From Roseococcus suduntuyensis (GTDB lineage: Bacteria; Pseudomonadota; Alphaproteobacteria; Acetobacterales; Acetobacteraceae), in the NCBI RefSeq assembly GCF_014196305.1, contig NZ_JACIDJ010000001.1, positions 399,683-463,682 on the forward strand: 64,000 nt of DNA, read 5' to 3'. The notes below the pieces were generated by a model, which searched no databases, was not told the origin of the DNA, and saw only the letters and a list, made by a program, of their open reading frames with translations. Shown piece after piece: positions 1 through 8,277 of the stretch; positions within the stretch are counted from its first letter, which is position 1, and every line of letters starts with the position of its first letter. The translations under genes were made by a program, and so were the position numbers.

Positions 1-1132
1 CGCCGGAGACGGGCGTGCGGATCTCATGGCTCATGGAGGCCAGGAATTCCTGCTTGGCCTCGCTCGCCGCCCGCGCCGCGCGTTCGCTTTCCGCGAGGCG
101 CCTGCCCTGGCGCCACAGCACCAGCACCGCCGTCAGCGCCAGCAGCGTGACGGCGGCGATGGCGCCCAGGAAGACCATGTCCTGCTCACGCACGCCGGCT
201 AGCGCCACCTCGCGCCGCTGCGCCACCTCCACCACCAGGGGAAGCTGGGGCATCACCGCGAAGCCGGCCGAAACCGCGTCGCCGAAGCCGTCGGGGCCGG
301 TGTGGGTGCCCACCTCCCGCCGCGGCAGGAAGCGGGCGAAGGGCCAGGCGGCGGGATGGGCCTCGCCGATGCCGGAAAGCAACGCGTCGCCTCCGCGCGG
401 GCGCCCGGCGTCGCCACTGTCCGGGGGCCCTGCGTCGCCAGCCTCCGGGCGCCTTGCGTCGCCAGCGTCCGGGCGCCTTGCGTCGCCACGCACCACCATC
501 ACGCCCTCGAAAGTATAGAAGCGAATGAGGACATCCAGCGCCCGGGCCTCGCGCAGGGCCAGCGCGGTCATGTGTTCGGCGTTGAGCAGCGCCACCACGG
601 CCCCGGCGAAGCGCCCCTCGGCGTCGCGTAGCGGCTGGGCCACGGGCAGGGTCCAGCGCGCCGGCCAGGGTGGCGCCGTGCCGTCCAGCAGCCGCCCTGG
701 CTCCGGCGAAGCCAGGAAGAGGGTATTGCCCGGCCGCGCCCGCAAGGCCTGGAACCACGCGCGACCGCCCAGCTCCCGCCCCGCGAGGCCCGCCACATTG
801 GCCTCGGTGACGCGGCCCGTGGCGTCGGTCACCAGCAGGGCGCGCAGCTGCGGCATGTCGCGCGCCAGCTCGCCCATGGCGGGGGTGAGCCGTGGCGACT
901 GTCCATCCCCGTGGCGCGCCAGGATGTCGGCCAGCAGGATTTCGACGACTTCGACCATCCGCGCCATCTGGTCGGCAAGGCTGAGGGCCAGTGCCTGGGT
1001 GAGTTGCTCGGCCTGCTGGGTGGCGCGCTGGGTGCCACGATGGCTTTGCAGCAGGAAGACCAGCAGCAGCGCCGCCGCCAAGGCCAGCCCCAGCCCCAGC
1101 AGCACCGCGAAGGGCCGGGCGCGCGGTGGCAT
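1..1132 (-). CDS. Sensor histidine kinase, 3' end outside the window
   Basis: Membrane sensor kinase read leftwards and cut by the window start; about 377 residues are visible. A hydrophobic segment lies at about residues 8-26. A long periplasmic region follows, then a second membrane segment at about 318-338 (MVFLGAIAAVTLLALTAVLV). The cytoplasmic part reaches the H-box SMSHEIRTP, with phospho-acceptor His near residue 369. The ATPase and any receiver domain lie outside. The ATG overlaps the TGA of the solute-binding protein gene (TGATG), so the two are translationally coupled and that protein may present the ligand. I do not recognise the periplasmic domain. Around residues 216-250 it carries a degenerate repeat of the form G-D-A-x-R-P-x-A, a low-complexity insertion. 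Confidence 0.85.
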   Translation of the reverse strand, partial: MPPRARPFAVLLGLGLALAAALLLVFLLQSHRGTQRATQQAEQLTQALALSLADQMARMVEVVEILLADILARHGDGQSPRLTPAMGELARDMPQLRALLVTDATGRVTEANVAGLAGRELGGRAWFQALRARPGNTLFLASPEPGRLLDGTAPPWPARWTLPVAQPLRDAEGRFAGAVVALLNAEHMTALALREARALDVLIRFYTFEGVMVVRGDARRPDAGDARRPEAGDAGPPDSGDAGRPRGGDALLSGIGEAHPAAWPFARFLPRREVGTHTGPDGFGDAVSAGFAVMPQLPLVVEVAQRREVALAGVREQDMVFLGAIAAVTLLALTAVLVLWRQGRRLAESERAARAASEAKQEFLASMSHEIRTPVSG

Positions 1133-1944
1133 CAGGGGCGGATCAGGATCGGCGTCAGGTCGTGCCGCGCGGCGGCGGCGTCCAATGTGCCATCGGCGCG
1201 GATGGCGGCGAGGAAGGCGTTCACCTCCGCCCGCCACGCGACCTGGCCTTGGGGCAGGGCCCAGCCATAGCGCGTCTCGCCGAACCGGCCGGGCGGGTCG
1301 ATCACCTTCGCCCAGGCATGGGCGGCGAGGATGCGGCGCGTGTAGGGGAAGTCGCTCATGAAGACGTCGGCGCGGCCGGACTGCACCTCGGCCTCGCGCG
1401 TGCGCGGCGGCGGGACCACCAGCAGCGTGGCGTGGCGCAGCGTCTCGCGCATCACAGGCTCCATCACCGTGCCGGCGGCGACGGCGACCACATGGCCGGG
1501 ACGGTCGATGTCGGCCCAGGCGCGGATGGCCGGATGGGTGCTGGTGGTGACGGCGTAGATGGGGCTGGCGAGGTAGGGCGCGCTGAAATCCACCCGCCGC
1601 GCCCGGGCTTCGGTGATGCCCACCGCCATCATGGCGATGTCGCATTGCCCGCCCTCGATCCGGTCCATGAAGGCCGCGAAGCTGGTCTCCACGAAACGCG
1701 CCTGCACGCCGAGCCGCGCGGCCAGCGCGCGGGCCATGTCGATGTCGAGCCCCTCCAGCGCCCCGGTGCGCGGATTGCGCCAGGAGATGGCGAAATACTC
1801 CGGCCAGATGCAGACATCGAGCGCGCCGCGCGCGCGGATTTCCGCGAGACGGTCGGCAGGCTGGGCCGCGGTGGGAAGGGCGGCGACGAGGACGAGCAGC
1901 AGCCAAGCCAGCGCGGCGCGGCCAATGGAGAGGATCTGGGCCAT
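1132..1944 (-). CDS. Periplasmic solute-binding protein (family 3, amino-acid type)
   Basis: Protein of 270 residues with a Sec signal peptide (hydrophobic core around residues 9-27, likely cleavage after ALPTAAQ). The mature part has family-3 binding-protein hallmarks: an early 'R-x-x-G-x-L-x-V' strand, 'G-L-D-I-D-M-A-R-A-L-A' and 'D-I-A-M-M-A-V-G-I-T'. Such proteins bind amino acids or small organic acids. No ABC permease or ATPase gene is adjacent. The downstream neighbour, overlapping by one base, is a histidine kinase, so this protein may serve as a signalling receptor rather than a transporter component. That role is inference. The ligand cannot be read from the sequence. Confidence 0.8.
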   Translation of the reverse strand: MAQILSIGRAALAWLLLVLVAALPTAAQPADRLAEIRARGALDVCIWPEYFAISWRNPRTGALEGLDIDMARALAARLGVQARFVETSFAAFMDRIEGGQCDIAMMAVGITEARARRVDFSAPYLASPIYAVTTSTHPAIRAWADIDRPGHVVAVAAGTVMEPVMRETLRHATLLVVPPPRTREAEVQSGRADVFMSDFPYTRRILAAHAWAKVIDPPGRFGETRYGWALPQGQVAWRAEVNAFLAAIRADGTLDAAAARHDLTPILIRP

Positions 1945-1980
1945 CGCGTCGCAATCTCCAGCATCCAGGTTACAGAAAAC

Positions 1981-2532
1981 TTATCCGATCGGTGGCGACT
2001 CCGCCATCGCCGCGAGCCGCAGCTCGAACCGGCAGAGCGGCGCGCCGGCGGCCGCGCATTCCACCTCCTCGCAGACCGGCTCACCCGCCACGCCCGCCGC
2101 CTCCAGCACATGGCGCATGCCGCCCGCGAAGCTGCCGGTGAAGATGTGGCAGACGGCGCGGCCGGTCTCCGGCCCATAGCCCAGCGCGAAGGCGGAGTGG
2201 CGGACGAGGAGGGTGCCCGTGCCCGCCGCCACGTCCAGCGCCGCCAGCTCCACCTGGCCGAAGCCGCGCTGCGACATCCGGCGGATGTAGTGGCGCAGCA
2301 CCTCCTCCCCACCCAGCCCCTGTTCGGCGGCCTGGTGGCGGCACCATTGCACGGCTGATCTCTCGCTGGAGCGATAGAGCATGTCGCGCACCGCCGCCTC
2401 GCCCATCGCCTCCTCCATGCCGCGCTGCATGTTCACCAGGAACAGGCGGGGCGTGTAGATCATGGGCAGGCCATCGGTGCGCCAGATGCCCGTTTCCGCC
2501 TCCACGTCGATCTGCACTTCTGGGGCGGGCAT
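1981..2532 (-). CDS. V4R-like (DUF5943-type) protein
   Basis: Cytoplasmic protein of 183 residues. The C-terminal half resembles the V4R (4-vinyl reductase) fold, a small-molecule or metal-binding sensor domain. It includes 'ALGYGPETGRAVCHIFTGSFAGG' (the first 20 residues are the most diagnostic) and ends with a Cys pair, C-E-E-V-E-C and later P-L-C-R-F-E-L, typical of V4R tails. No enzymatic module is attached. An SD-like GAGG lies just before the ATG. It sits 10 bases after the SirB1-like gene and 36 bases before the solute-binding gene, so it is probably in the same transcript. The family assignment is from memory of the motif pattern. Confidence 0.6.
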   Translation of the reverse strand: MPAPEVQIDVEAETGIWRTDGLPMIYTPRLFLVNMQRGMEEAMGEAAVRDMLYRSSERSAVQWCRHQAAEQGLGGEEVLRHYIRRMSQRGFGQVELAALDVAAGTGTLLVRHSAFALGYGPETGRAVCHIFTGSFAGGMRHVLEAAGVAGEPVCEEVECAAAGAPLCRFELRLAAMAESPPIG

Positions 2533-2542
2533 GCGGGACCTC

Positions 2543-3394
2543 TCAGTTCAGGCGGTTGCGGAGTTCCTCGACCAGTCCGCGAATGCGGCTCGCGGCCTCG
2601 CCCTCCGGTTCGAGTTCGAGCGAACGGTCCAGGCTGGCCAGGGCGGCGCCGATGCGGTCCAGCCGCTGCTCCATCAGCCCCGCCTCGCGCCAGAGTGCCG
2701 CGTGGTCGGGGGCGATGCGCAGCATGTCCCGCGTGCAGGTGAGCGCGGCTTCCAGATGCCCCGCGCGCAGGCGGCGCAGCTTGATGTTGTTCTGCAGGCG
2801 CAGCAGCACGGCGCGGCGCGTCATGGGCACGACGAGGCCGGGGCGCAGCTCGGCCTTGGGGCCTTCCACCGCCTTGATCAGCGCGCGCAGTTCCGGCGCG
2901 CCCAGCGCCACGCCGCCGCCGAACACATCCAGCAAGGCGGGCCCGCGGGCGCTGCCCAGCGCCACCAGGAAATGGCCGGGGAAGTCCACCCCATGCGCCG
3001 CCCAGCCCGCCGCATCCGCCACATGCAGCCACAGGATGCCCAGCGCCACCGGCAGGCCGCGCCTTCGTTCCAGCACATGGATCAGGTTGGCGTTGCGCGG
3101 GTCCTCATAGGTGGCGGCATCGCCGGCGAAGCCCCAGTCGCTGTGCAGCAGCCGGGCCAGCGCGGCGCGGCGCGCCTCGACATCGCCGGCATCGGCGCGG
3201 GCATCGGCGGTGGCATTTTCCACCGCCTGGCGCGCCAGATCGGACAGCAGGCCGCCAGCCGCGCGCCAATCGGCCTCCGGCGCGTCGATGCGCGCGAATT
3301 GCAGCGCGGCGGCGCCGATGTCGATCTCGTCATCCGGAAGCTGGCCGACCGCGTCCAGCGCGGCGCGGGCCTCCTCCTCAGGGGTGCCACTCAT
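2543..3394 (-). CDS. SirB1-like transglutaminase/TPR protein
   Basis: Protein of 283 residues. The N-terminal half is the transglutaminase-like SirB1 domain: 'NLIHVLERRRGLPVALGILW' followed by 'VDFPGHFLVAL', the conserved core of the family. The C-terminal part is helical and repeat-like (about residues 195-275), consistent with TPR units. SirB1-family proteins are widespread in proteobacteria with no settled biochemical role. The gene ends 10 bases before the V4R-like gene and starts 27 bases after the HIT gene. Confidence 0.8.
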   Translation of the reverse strand: MSGTPEEEARAALDAVGQLPDDEIDIGAAALQFARIDAPEADWRAAGGLLSDLARQAVENATADARADAGDVEARRAALARLLHSDWGFAGDAATYEDPRNANLIHVLERRRGLPVALGILWLHVADAAGWAAHGVDFPGHFLVALGSARGPALLDVFGGGVALGAPELRALIKAVEGPKAELRPGLVVPMTRRAVLLRLQNNIKLRRLRAGHLEAALTCTRDMLRIAPDHAALWREAGLMEQRLDRIGAALASLDRSLELEPEGEAASRIRGLVEELRNRLN

Positions 3395-3421
3395 GGGCCC
3401 AGCATAGACCGGGCCGGGGTA

Positions 3422-3796
3422 TCAGCCCAGCATCCGCCCGAGTGGCTTGCCGGCGAACAGGTGCACATGGAAATGGGGTACCTCCTGCCCCGCGTCATGG
3501 CCCACATTGGCCAGCAGGCGGTAGCCCGGTTCCTCCAGCTTCAAGTCCTTGGCCACCTTGGCCACCGCGCGCCAGAAGCCCGCGATCTCGGCCTCCGGGG
3601 CCGTCGCGTGGAAATCGGCCGCGCTGACGTAGGCGCCCTTCGGGATCACCAGCACATGCAGCGGCGCCTGGGGGGCGATGTCGTGGAAGGCGAGGGCGAA
3701 TTCATCCTCGTGCACCCGCTTGCAGGGCAGTTCCCCGCGCAGGATGCGGGCGAAGATGTTCTGCGGGTCATAGGGGGGCAGGCCGGAGACGGGCAT
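3422..3796 (-). CDS. HIT-family (HinT-like) nucleotide hydrolase
   Basis: Protein of 124 residues, the usual size for HinT. It opens with 'DPQNIFARILRGELPCKRVHEDEFALAF' features (use of the first 20 is enough to place it) and ends with the histidine triad VPHFHVHLFAG, whose middle histidine is the nucleophile in family members that split nucleoside phosphoramidates. It sits 9 bases after hisE. HIT genes next to hisE are common in alphaproteobacteria, so the pairing supports both calls. The physiological substrate is unknown. Confidence 0.9.
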   Translation of the reverse strand: MPVSGLPPYDPQNIFARILRGELPCKRVHEDEFALAFHDIAPQAPLHVLVIPKGAYVSAADFHATAPEAEIAGFWRAVAKVAKDLKLEEPGYRLLANVGHDAGQEVPHFHVHLFAGKPLGRMLG

Positions 3797-3805
3797 GGTT
3801 GCTCC

Positions 3806-4378
3806 TCAGGGCAGCTTGGTGGTCTGCGCGATGGCCAGCAGCGCCTTGGGCCGGGGGCGCGAGGCCTTCTCGACGATGCCCGAAATGCCCTCGCGCCGGC
3901 GCAGCTCGGCCCAGACCTCGTCGGGGCGGATGCCCGCATCCACCAGCAGCAGCATGAGGTGATAGAGCAGGTCCGCGCTTTCGCTCACGATGGCGGAATT
4001 GTTGTGGGCCACGGCCTCGATGACCAGCTCCACCGCCTCCTCGCCCAGCTTCTGCGCCACCTTGGGCGTGCCGCGCGCCAGCAGCCGCGCGGAGTGGGAC
4101 AGGGTGCTGTCGCCCGAGACGCGGCGGCTCTCGATGGTGGCCCAGAGCCGGTCCAGCACCCGCGCATCGCCATCCTCGGGGGGGACATAGGCGGCCAGAT
4201 GCGCGCGCTCGGCGGCCAGCACCGCCTTGGGCAGGCGCGTCTTCTTCGCCGGCGCGTTCTTGGGGGTGGGCAGCTTGGCCTTGGGTTTCGCCTTCGGCTT
4301 GGGCGCGGACGTCACCTTCAGGGTCTTGGGCTTGGCCGATTTGGGCTTCTCGGCCTTGGGCTTCGCGGACTTCGCCAT
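3806..4378 (-). CDS. hisE: Phosphoribosyl-ATP pyrophosphatase with Lys/Pro/Ala-rich tail
   Basis: Second step of histidine synthesis: hydrolyses phosphoribosyl-ATP to phosphoribosyl-AMP and pyrophosphate. The MazG-like all-helical domain occupies about residues 60-165, with '[13 protein letters not shown]' and '[17 protein letters not shown]' carrying the acidic Mg-binding residues. Unusually, about 55 residues of Lys/Ala/Pro-rich sequence (units such as KPKSAKPKT and [11 protein letters not shown]) precede it; most HisE proteins lack this. I use the ATG whose A overlaps the hisF stop (TGATG). A GTG one codon upstream would give a 4-base overlap instead. Confidence 0.9.
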   Translation of the reverse strand: MAKSAKPKAEKPKSAKPKTLKVTSAPKPKAKPKAKLPTPKNAPAKKTRLPKAVLAAERAHLAAYVPPEDGDARVLDRLWATIESRRVSGDSTLSHSARLLARGTPKVAQKLGEEAVELVIEAVAHNNSAIVSESADLLYHLMLLLVDAGIRPDEVWAELRRREGISGIVEKASRPRPKALLAIAQTTKLP

Positions 4379-5148
4379 CACGCCATCTCCCGCACACGGC
4401 GCACCGGCCAGCCCGCTTCTGCCAGCGCATCCTTCGCTTCATGGATCTTGTAGACGCCATCATGGAAGACGCTGGCGGCCAGCAGTCCGGTCGCGCCCGC
4501 CGCCGCACCTTCCGCGAAATGGCTCAAGGAACCCACACCGCCCGAGGCCACCACCGGCACGCGCACGCGGCGCGTGACCTGGCGCAGCAGCTCCACGTCG
4601 AAACCCTGCTTGGTGCCGTCGCGGTCCATCGAGGTCAGCAGGATTTCGCCGGCACCCAGGCTCGCCATCCGCTCGGCCCAGGCCACGGCGTCCAGGCCCG
4701 TCTCGCGGCGGCCGCCATGGGTGAAGACCTCCCACCGGCCCTCCGCCACGCGCTTCGCGTCCACGGCGACGACGATGCACTGGCTGCCGAAGGCCTCGGC
4801 GGCGCGGCGCACCAGCTCGGGCTCGGCCACGGCGGCGGAGTTGATGCTGGCCTTGTCGGCGCCCGCCAGCAGCAGGCGGCGGATATCCTCCACGCTGCGG
4901 ACGCCGCCGCCCACGGTCAGGGGGATGAACACCTCGGCCGCCGTGCGGGAGACCACGTCCAGCATGGTGTCGCGGTTCTCATGCGTGGCGCCGATGTCGA
5001 GGAAGGTGACCTCGTCCGCCCCCTGCGCGTCATAGGCGCGGGCCTGCTCCACGGGGTCGCCGGCGTCGCGCAGCGAGACGAAGTTCACGCCCTTCACGAC
5101 GCGGCCTTCCTTGACGTCCAGGCAGGGGATGATGCGCAGCGCGAGCAC
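4378..5148 (-). CDS. hisF: Imidazole glycerol phosphate synthase, cyclase subunit
   Basis: A (beta/alpha)8-barrel of 256 residues. It joins HisH to convert PRFAR plus ammonia into imidazole-glycerol phosphate and AICAR. The start [19 protein letters not shown] contains the first catalytic aspartate, and '[15 protein letters not shown]' contains the second; phosphate-binding glycines appear in 'VGGGVRS' and 'ASGGVGS'. It starts with GTG, and the N-terminus then matches the family exactly. Its stop overlaps hisE. About 90 bases separate it from hisA, the largest gap within the cluster. Confidence 0.96.
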   Translation of the reverse strand: MLALRIIPCLDVKEGRVVKGVNFVSLRDAGDPVEQARAYDAQGADEVTFLDIGATHENRDTMLDVVSRTAAEVFIPLTVGGGVRSVEDIRRLLLAGADKASINSAAVAEPELVRRAAEAFGSQCIVVAVDAKRVAEGRWEVFTHGGRRETGLDAVAWAERMASLGAGEILLTSMDRDGTKQGFDVELLRQVTRRVRVPVVASGGVGSLSHFAEGAAAGATGLLAASVFHDGVYKIHEAKDALAEAGWPVRRVREMA

Positions 5149-5237
5149 GATGGATGAATGTCCTGGTCATCCAGGGCGCCGGATCACCCTGGGGCGAGGT
5201 GAATGTTTTCTTTTCCGCTCGGGGTCAAGCGATGGTT

Positions 5238-5975
5238 TTACGCCGCCGCCAGCTTGAGTGCCGGCCCGGCCTCGATCCGCCCCTCATAGAGCGAACGGCC
5301 CAGGATGGCGCCCGCGATGCCGTCGTCTTCCGCCGCCTTGAGCGCCCGCACATCCTCGATGGAGGCCACGCCGCCCGAGGCGATGACGGGCGTTTCCAGC
5401 GCCTGGGCCAGCGCCCGCGTGGCGTCGAGGTTCACGCCGGACAGCATGCCGTCCCGGTCGATGTCCGTGTAGATGATGGCCGCCGCCCCGGCATCCTCCA
5501 GGTGCAGCGCGAGGTCGCGCGCGGAGAGGGTGCTGGTCTCGGCCCAGCCCTCGGTCGCCACCATGCCGCCGCGGGCATCGATGCCCACAGCGACGCGCCC
5601 CGGGAAGGCGCGGCAGGCCTCGCGCACCAGCGCGGGGTTCTTCACGGCGACCGAGCCCAGGATCACGCGCGTGACGCCCCCCGCCAGCCAGGCCTCGATG
5701 GTGGGCATGTTGCGGATCCCGCCGCCCAGCTGCACCGGCATGCCAGGGGCGGCGGCCAGGATGCGCGCCACCGCCTCGGCATTGGCGGGCTTGCCGGCGA
5801 AGGCGCCGTCCAGGTCCACCACATGCAGCCAGCGGAAGCCCTGCTCCATGAAGGCGCGGGCCTGAACGCCGGGGTCGGCGGCATAGACGGTCGCCTCGTT
5901 CATGTCGCCGCGCTTGAGGCGCACCACCTCGCCGCCCTTGAGGTCAATGGCGGGGTAGAGGGTGAAGCTGCTCAT
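5238..5975 (-). CDS. hisA: ProFAR isomerase
   Basis: A (beta/alpha)8-barrel of 245 residues that isomerises ProFAR to PRFAR in histidine synthesis. The diagnostic start [20 protein letters not shown] carries the catalytic Asp; 'QLGGGIRN', '[12 protein letters not shown]' and 'ASGGVAS' supply the second Asp and the phosphate loops. The ATG overlaps the stop of the upstream acetyltransferase gene by four bases (ATGA). The same frame stays open far upstream through that gene and hisH, but only the residues from this ATG are family-like. Confidence 0.96.
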   Translation of the reverse strand: MSSFTLYPAIDLKGGEVVRLKRGDMNEATVYAADPGVQARAFMEQGFRWLHVVDLDGAFAGKPANAEAVARILAAAPGMPVQLGGGIRNMPTIEAWLAGGVTRVILGSVAVKNPALVREACRAFPGRVAVGIDARGGMVATEGWAETSTLSARDLALHLEDAGAAAIIYTDIDRDGMLSGVNLDATRALAQALETPVIASGGVASIEDVRALKAAEDDGIAGAILGRSLYEGRIEAGPALKLAAA

Positions 5976-6544
5976 GCGATATGTCCCAGCGCGGCCGCGG
6001 TGCTGCGCCCGCCCGGCACTTCGAGGATGCGGTAGTAGTAGTAGCCGGAAATGGTCTGCCCATGGGCCCGCGCATAAGCGGGATGGGTGCCCCAGCGCGT
6101 GTAGCCCAGCCCTTCGAACAGCGCGATGGCGCTTTCCTGGGTGGCCCGCACATCCAGGTTGATCACGCGCAGGCCCAAGGCCGCCGCCCGCTGCTCCACC
6201 CGCCGCACCAGCATCCGCGCCAGGCCGAAGCCGCGCGCATAGGGGGCGATGAAGGCATGGGCCAGTTGCGCGGTGAAGGCCTGGGCCTCGTTGTGGCGGG
6301 GCGGCCGGATGAGCTGGGCGCTGCCCACCACCTCGCCATCCAGCCGCGCGATGAAGAATTCGCGGTCCGGGATGAGCAGTATTCCGCCGAAATGGCGTTC
6401 CAGCGAGGAACGGCTCTGCGCCTCCAGCCAGCCGAAGCCGCCGCCATCCACGATGGCCGCGTTGGTGGCGTCGCAGAGGTCCGCCATGTCGTGCGGCTCC
6501 AGCACCTCCACCCGCTCGACGCTCATTTCCCGCACGGCGCTCAT
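5972..6544 (-). CDS. GNAT-family N-acetyltransferase
   Basis: Protein of 190 residues with the GNAT acetyl-CoA fold: '[17 protein letters not shown]' is the beta4-like strand, '[20 protein letters not shown]' contains the pyrophosphate-binding loop (here R-G-F-G-L-A), and '[18 protein letters not shown]' is the typical terminal motif. It lies between hisH and hisA, overlapping each by four bases (ATGA at both ends), so it is translated with the histidine enzymes. Its substrate cannot be deduced; it may acetylate an amine or a protein and need not act in histidine synthesis. Confidence 0.85.
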   Translation of the reverse strand: MSAVREMSVERVEVLEPHDMADLCDATNAAIVDGGGFGWLEAQSRSSLERHFGGILLIPDREFFIARLDGEVVGSAQLIRPPRHNEAQAFTAQLAHAFIAPYARGFGLARMLVRRVEQRAAALGLRVINLDVRATQESAIALFEGLGYTRWGTHPAYARAHGQTISGYYYYRILEVPGGRSTAAALGHIA

Positions 6545-7188
6545 GGCGACCAGCGCAGGAAGTTGGAGAGCATCCGCAGCCCCACCGGGCCGCTCTTTTC
6601 CACGTGGAATTGCGTGCCCACGATGTTGTCGCGGCCCAGTATGGCCGGCACCGGCCCGCCATAATCGGTGGTGGCGAGAAGCTGCGCGGGCTCGGCGCCC
6701 TGCCAAGCATAGGAGTGCACGAAATAGGCGCGGTCGCCCGGCTCGATGCCCTCCAGCAGGGGATGGATGCCGGGCGTGAAGTCCAGCCCGTTCCAGCCCA
6801 TCTGCGGCAGGGGCAGCGGGGCGCCATCGGGCGCGCGCGGGTCCATCGCCGCCACCTCGCCCGGCATCCAGGCGAGGCCGGGGGTGGTGCCGTGCTCCAG
6901 CCCGCGTTCGGCCAGCAATTGCAGCCCCACGCAGACGCCCAGGAAGGGCGTGCCGCGCCGCAGCACATGTTCGTAGAGCGCGCTGACCATGCCCTCCAGC
7001 GCGTCCAGCCCCGCGCGGCAGGCGGCGAAGGCGCCCTGGCCGGGCAGGACGATGGCATCCGCCCCGCGCAGCGCCGCGGCTTCCCGCACCAGCACCACCT
7101 GCATGGGGGCATCGGCCGCGCGTTCCAGCGCCCGCCGCACCGAGGCGAGGTTGCCCGAGCCCGGGTCTATCAGCGCCACGGTCTTCAT
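6541..7188 (-). CDS. hisH: Imidazole glycerol phosphate synthase, glutaminase subunit
   Basis: Class I glutamine amidotransferase of 215 residues supplying ammonia to HisF. The nucleophile elbow is G-V-C-V-G-L-Q in '[15 protein letters not shown]'. The oxyanion region 'PGQGAF' and the late '[11 protein letters not shown]', which carries the catalytic His and Glu, are all present, so the triad is complete. Stop and start codons overlap the flanking GNAT and DUF2628 genes by four bases. Confidence 0.96.
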   Translation of the reverse strand: MKTVALIDPGSGNLASVRRALERAADAPMQVVLVREAAALRGADAIVLPGQGAFAACRAGLDALEGMVSALYEHVLRRGTPFLGVCVGLQLLAERGLEHGTTPGLAWMPGEVAAMDPRAPDGAPLPLPQMGWNGLDFTPGIHPLLEGIEPGDRAYFVHSYAWQGAEPAQLLATTDYGGPVPAILGRDNIVGTQFHVEKSGPVGLRMLSNFLRWSP

Positions 7189-7592
7189 GCGGCCTCCCCG
7201 GCGAAAAGCCGCGCCAAGCGCGGTTCGGCATGGACCAGGCGGAAGGTCGCCGTCTCCTCATCGGCCCCGGCCACGACATGGGCAAGCTTCCAGCCGCGCC
7301 GCGCCAGCGTCCAGCGCCGCGCATCCTGCCCGTGCAGGCAAAGGCCCATATGCAGCGCCGCCGCCACGGCGATGTCCCAGGGCGCGGGCAGCAGCGAGGC
7401 GCCCAGCAGCACGGCGAGCGAGGCCAGCCCCAGCGCCCAGCAGCCATGCCGCAGCAGCCAGAGCGGGCCGAAAATCAAGGCCCAGAAAGACCAGCCCTCG
7501 CGCAGCAGCAGGGGAGCCTTGCCCGGCTTCGCGGTGCTGGGGACGGAGCCGGCGGCCGCGCCGGGCGGGAGGTGGACGGTCCAGACGCGCAT
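7185..7592 (-). CDS. DUF2628 small membrane protein
   Basis: Protein of 135 residues. The hydrophobic block 'GWSFWALIFGPLWLLRHGCW' followed by a second hydrophobic stretch is the DUF2628 signature (small inner-membrane proteins of unknown role). The C-terminal part is soluble. It lies between hisB and hisH, a placement seen in other alphaproteobacteria. Its ATG overlaps the hisB stop (TGATG); a GTG one codon earlier is possible. A role in histidine synthesis is not implied. Confidence 0.8.
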   Translation of the reverse strand: MRVWTVHLPPGAAAGSVPSTAKPGKAPLLLREGWSFWALIFGPLWLLRHGCWALGLASLAVLLGASLLPAPWDIAVAAALHMGLCLHGQDARRWTLARRGWKLAHVVAGADEETATFRLVHAEPRLARLFAGEAA

Positions 7593-8203
7593 CACCCCTC
7601 CAGCGAGCCCTTGGTGGAAGGAATGGCGCCTGGCGCACGCGGGTCCGTCTCGACCGCCATGCGAAGGGCGCGGGCAAAGGCCTTGAAGCAGGCCTCGGCC
7701 ACATGGTGCGCGTTGGTGCCGGCCTTCTGGGTGATGTGGACGGTCAGCCCGGCATTCATCACCAGGGCGCGGAAGAACTCCTCGAAGAGTTCCGTGTCCA
7801 TCGCGCCCACCTTGTCGCGCGCGAAGGTGACGCTCCAGGCGAGGTAGGGGCGGCCCGAGATATCAATGGCGCATTCGGCCAGCGCCTCGTCCATCGGCAC
7901 CAGGGCATGGCCGAAGCGGCGGATGCCGCGCTTGTCGCCCAGCGCCTGGCGGATGGCCTGGCCCAGGACAATCCCGCAATCCTCGGTGGTGTGGTGGAAA
8001 TCGATGTGCAGGTCGCCATCGGCCTGCAGCGCCAGGTCCAGCAGGCCATGGCGCGTCAGCGCCACCAGCATGTGGTCGAGGAAGCCCACGCCGGTGGTGA
8101 TCTCGGCCTGCCCCTGCCCGTCCAGCACGAGGGTGGCGCGGATATCGGTCTCGGAGGTGCGGCGGGCGATCTCGGCACGGCGCGGGGCGGAGGTGGCGTC
8201 CAT
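7592..8203 (-). CDS. hisB: Imidazoleglycerol-phosphate dehydratase
   Basis: Mn-dependent dehydratase of 203 residues, the monofunctional form without the phosphatase half. Metal-binding histidines appear in 'GFLDHMLVALTRHG', 'DLHIDFHHTTEDCGI' and 'AGTNAHHVAEACFKAFARAL', with acidic partners in each. I start it at the ATG that gives MDATSAPRRAEIARRTSETD; an upstream in-frame ATG would add 18 unconserved residues. It is the first gene of the minus-strand cluster and diverges from the epimerase gene, with about 75 bases between them for promoters. Confidence 0.96.
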   Translation of the reverse strand: MDATSAPRRAEIARRTSETDIRATLVLDGQGQAEITTGVGFLDHMLVALTRHGLLDLALQADGDLHIDFHHTTEDCGIVLGQAIRQALGDKRGIRRFGHALVPMDEALAECAIDISGRPYLAWSVTFARDKVGAMDTELFEEFFRALVMNAGLTVHITQKAGTNAHHVAEACFKAFARALRMAVETDPRAPGAIPSTKGSLEG

Positions 8204-8277
8204 GGGCGCCCGTGTAATCCCGCCGGCCCCGGAAGGCCAGCGGTGCATGGCGGCCAAGCCTCTGCTAGAAACAGGAC

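Noticed and set aside
1126-2358. Long plus-strand open frame opposite the binding protein and V4R genes
   Set aside because: Composition is Arg/Gly/His-rich without any domain; it is the antisense of two well-supported genes in high-GC DNA.
5238-7112. A single 624-codon minus-strand frame that would fuse hisA to upstream sequence
   Set aside because: Only the last 245 codons are HisA-like; the rest is the off-frame reading of hisH and the GNAT gene.
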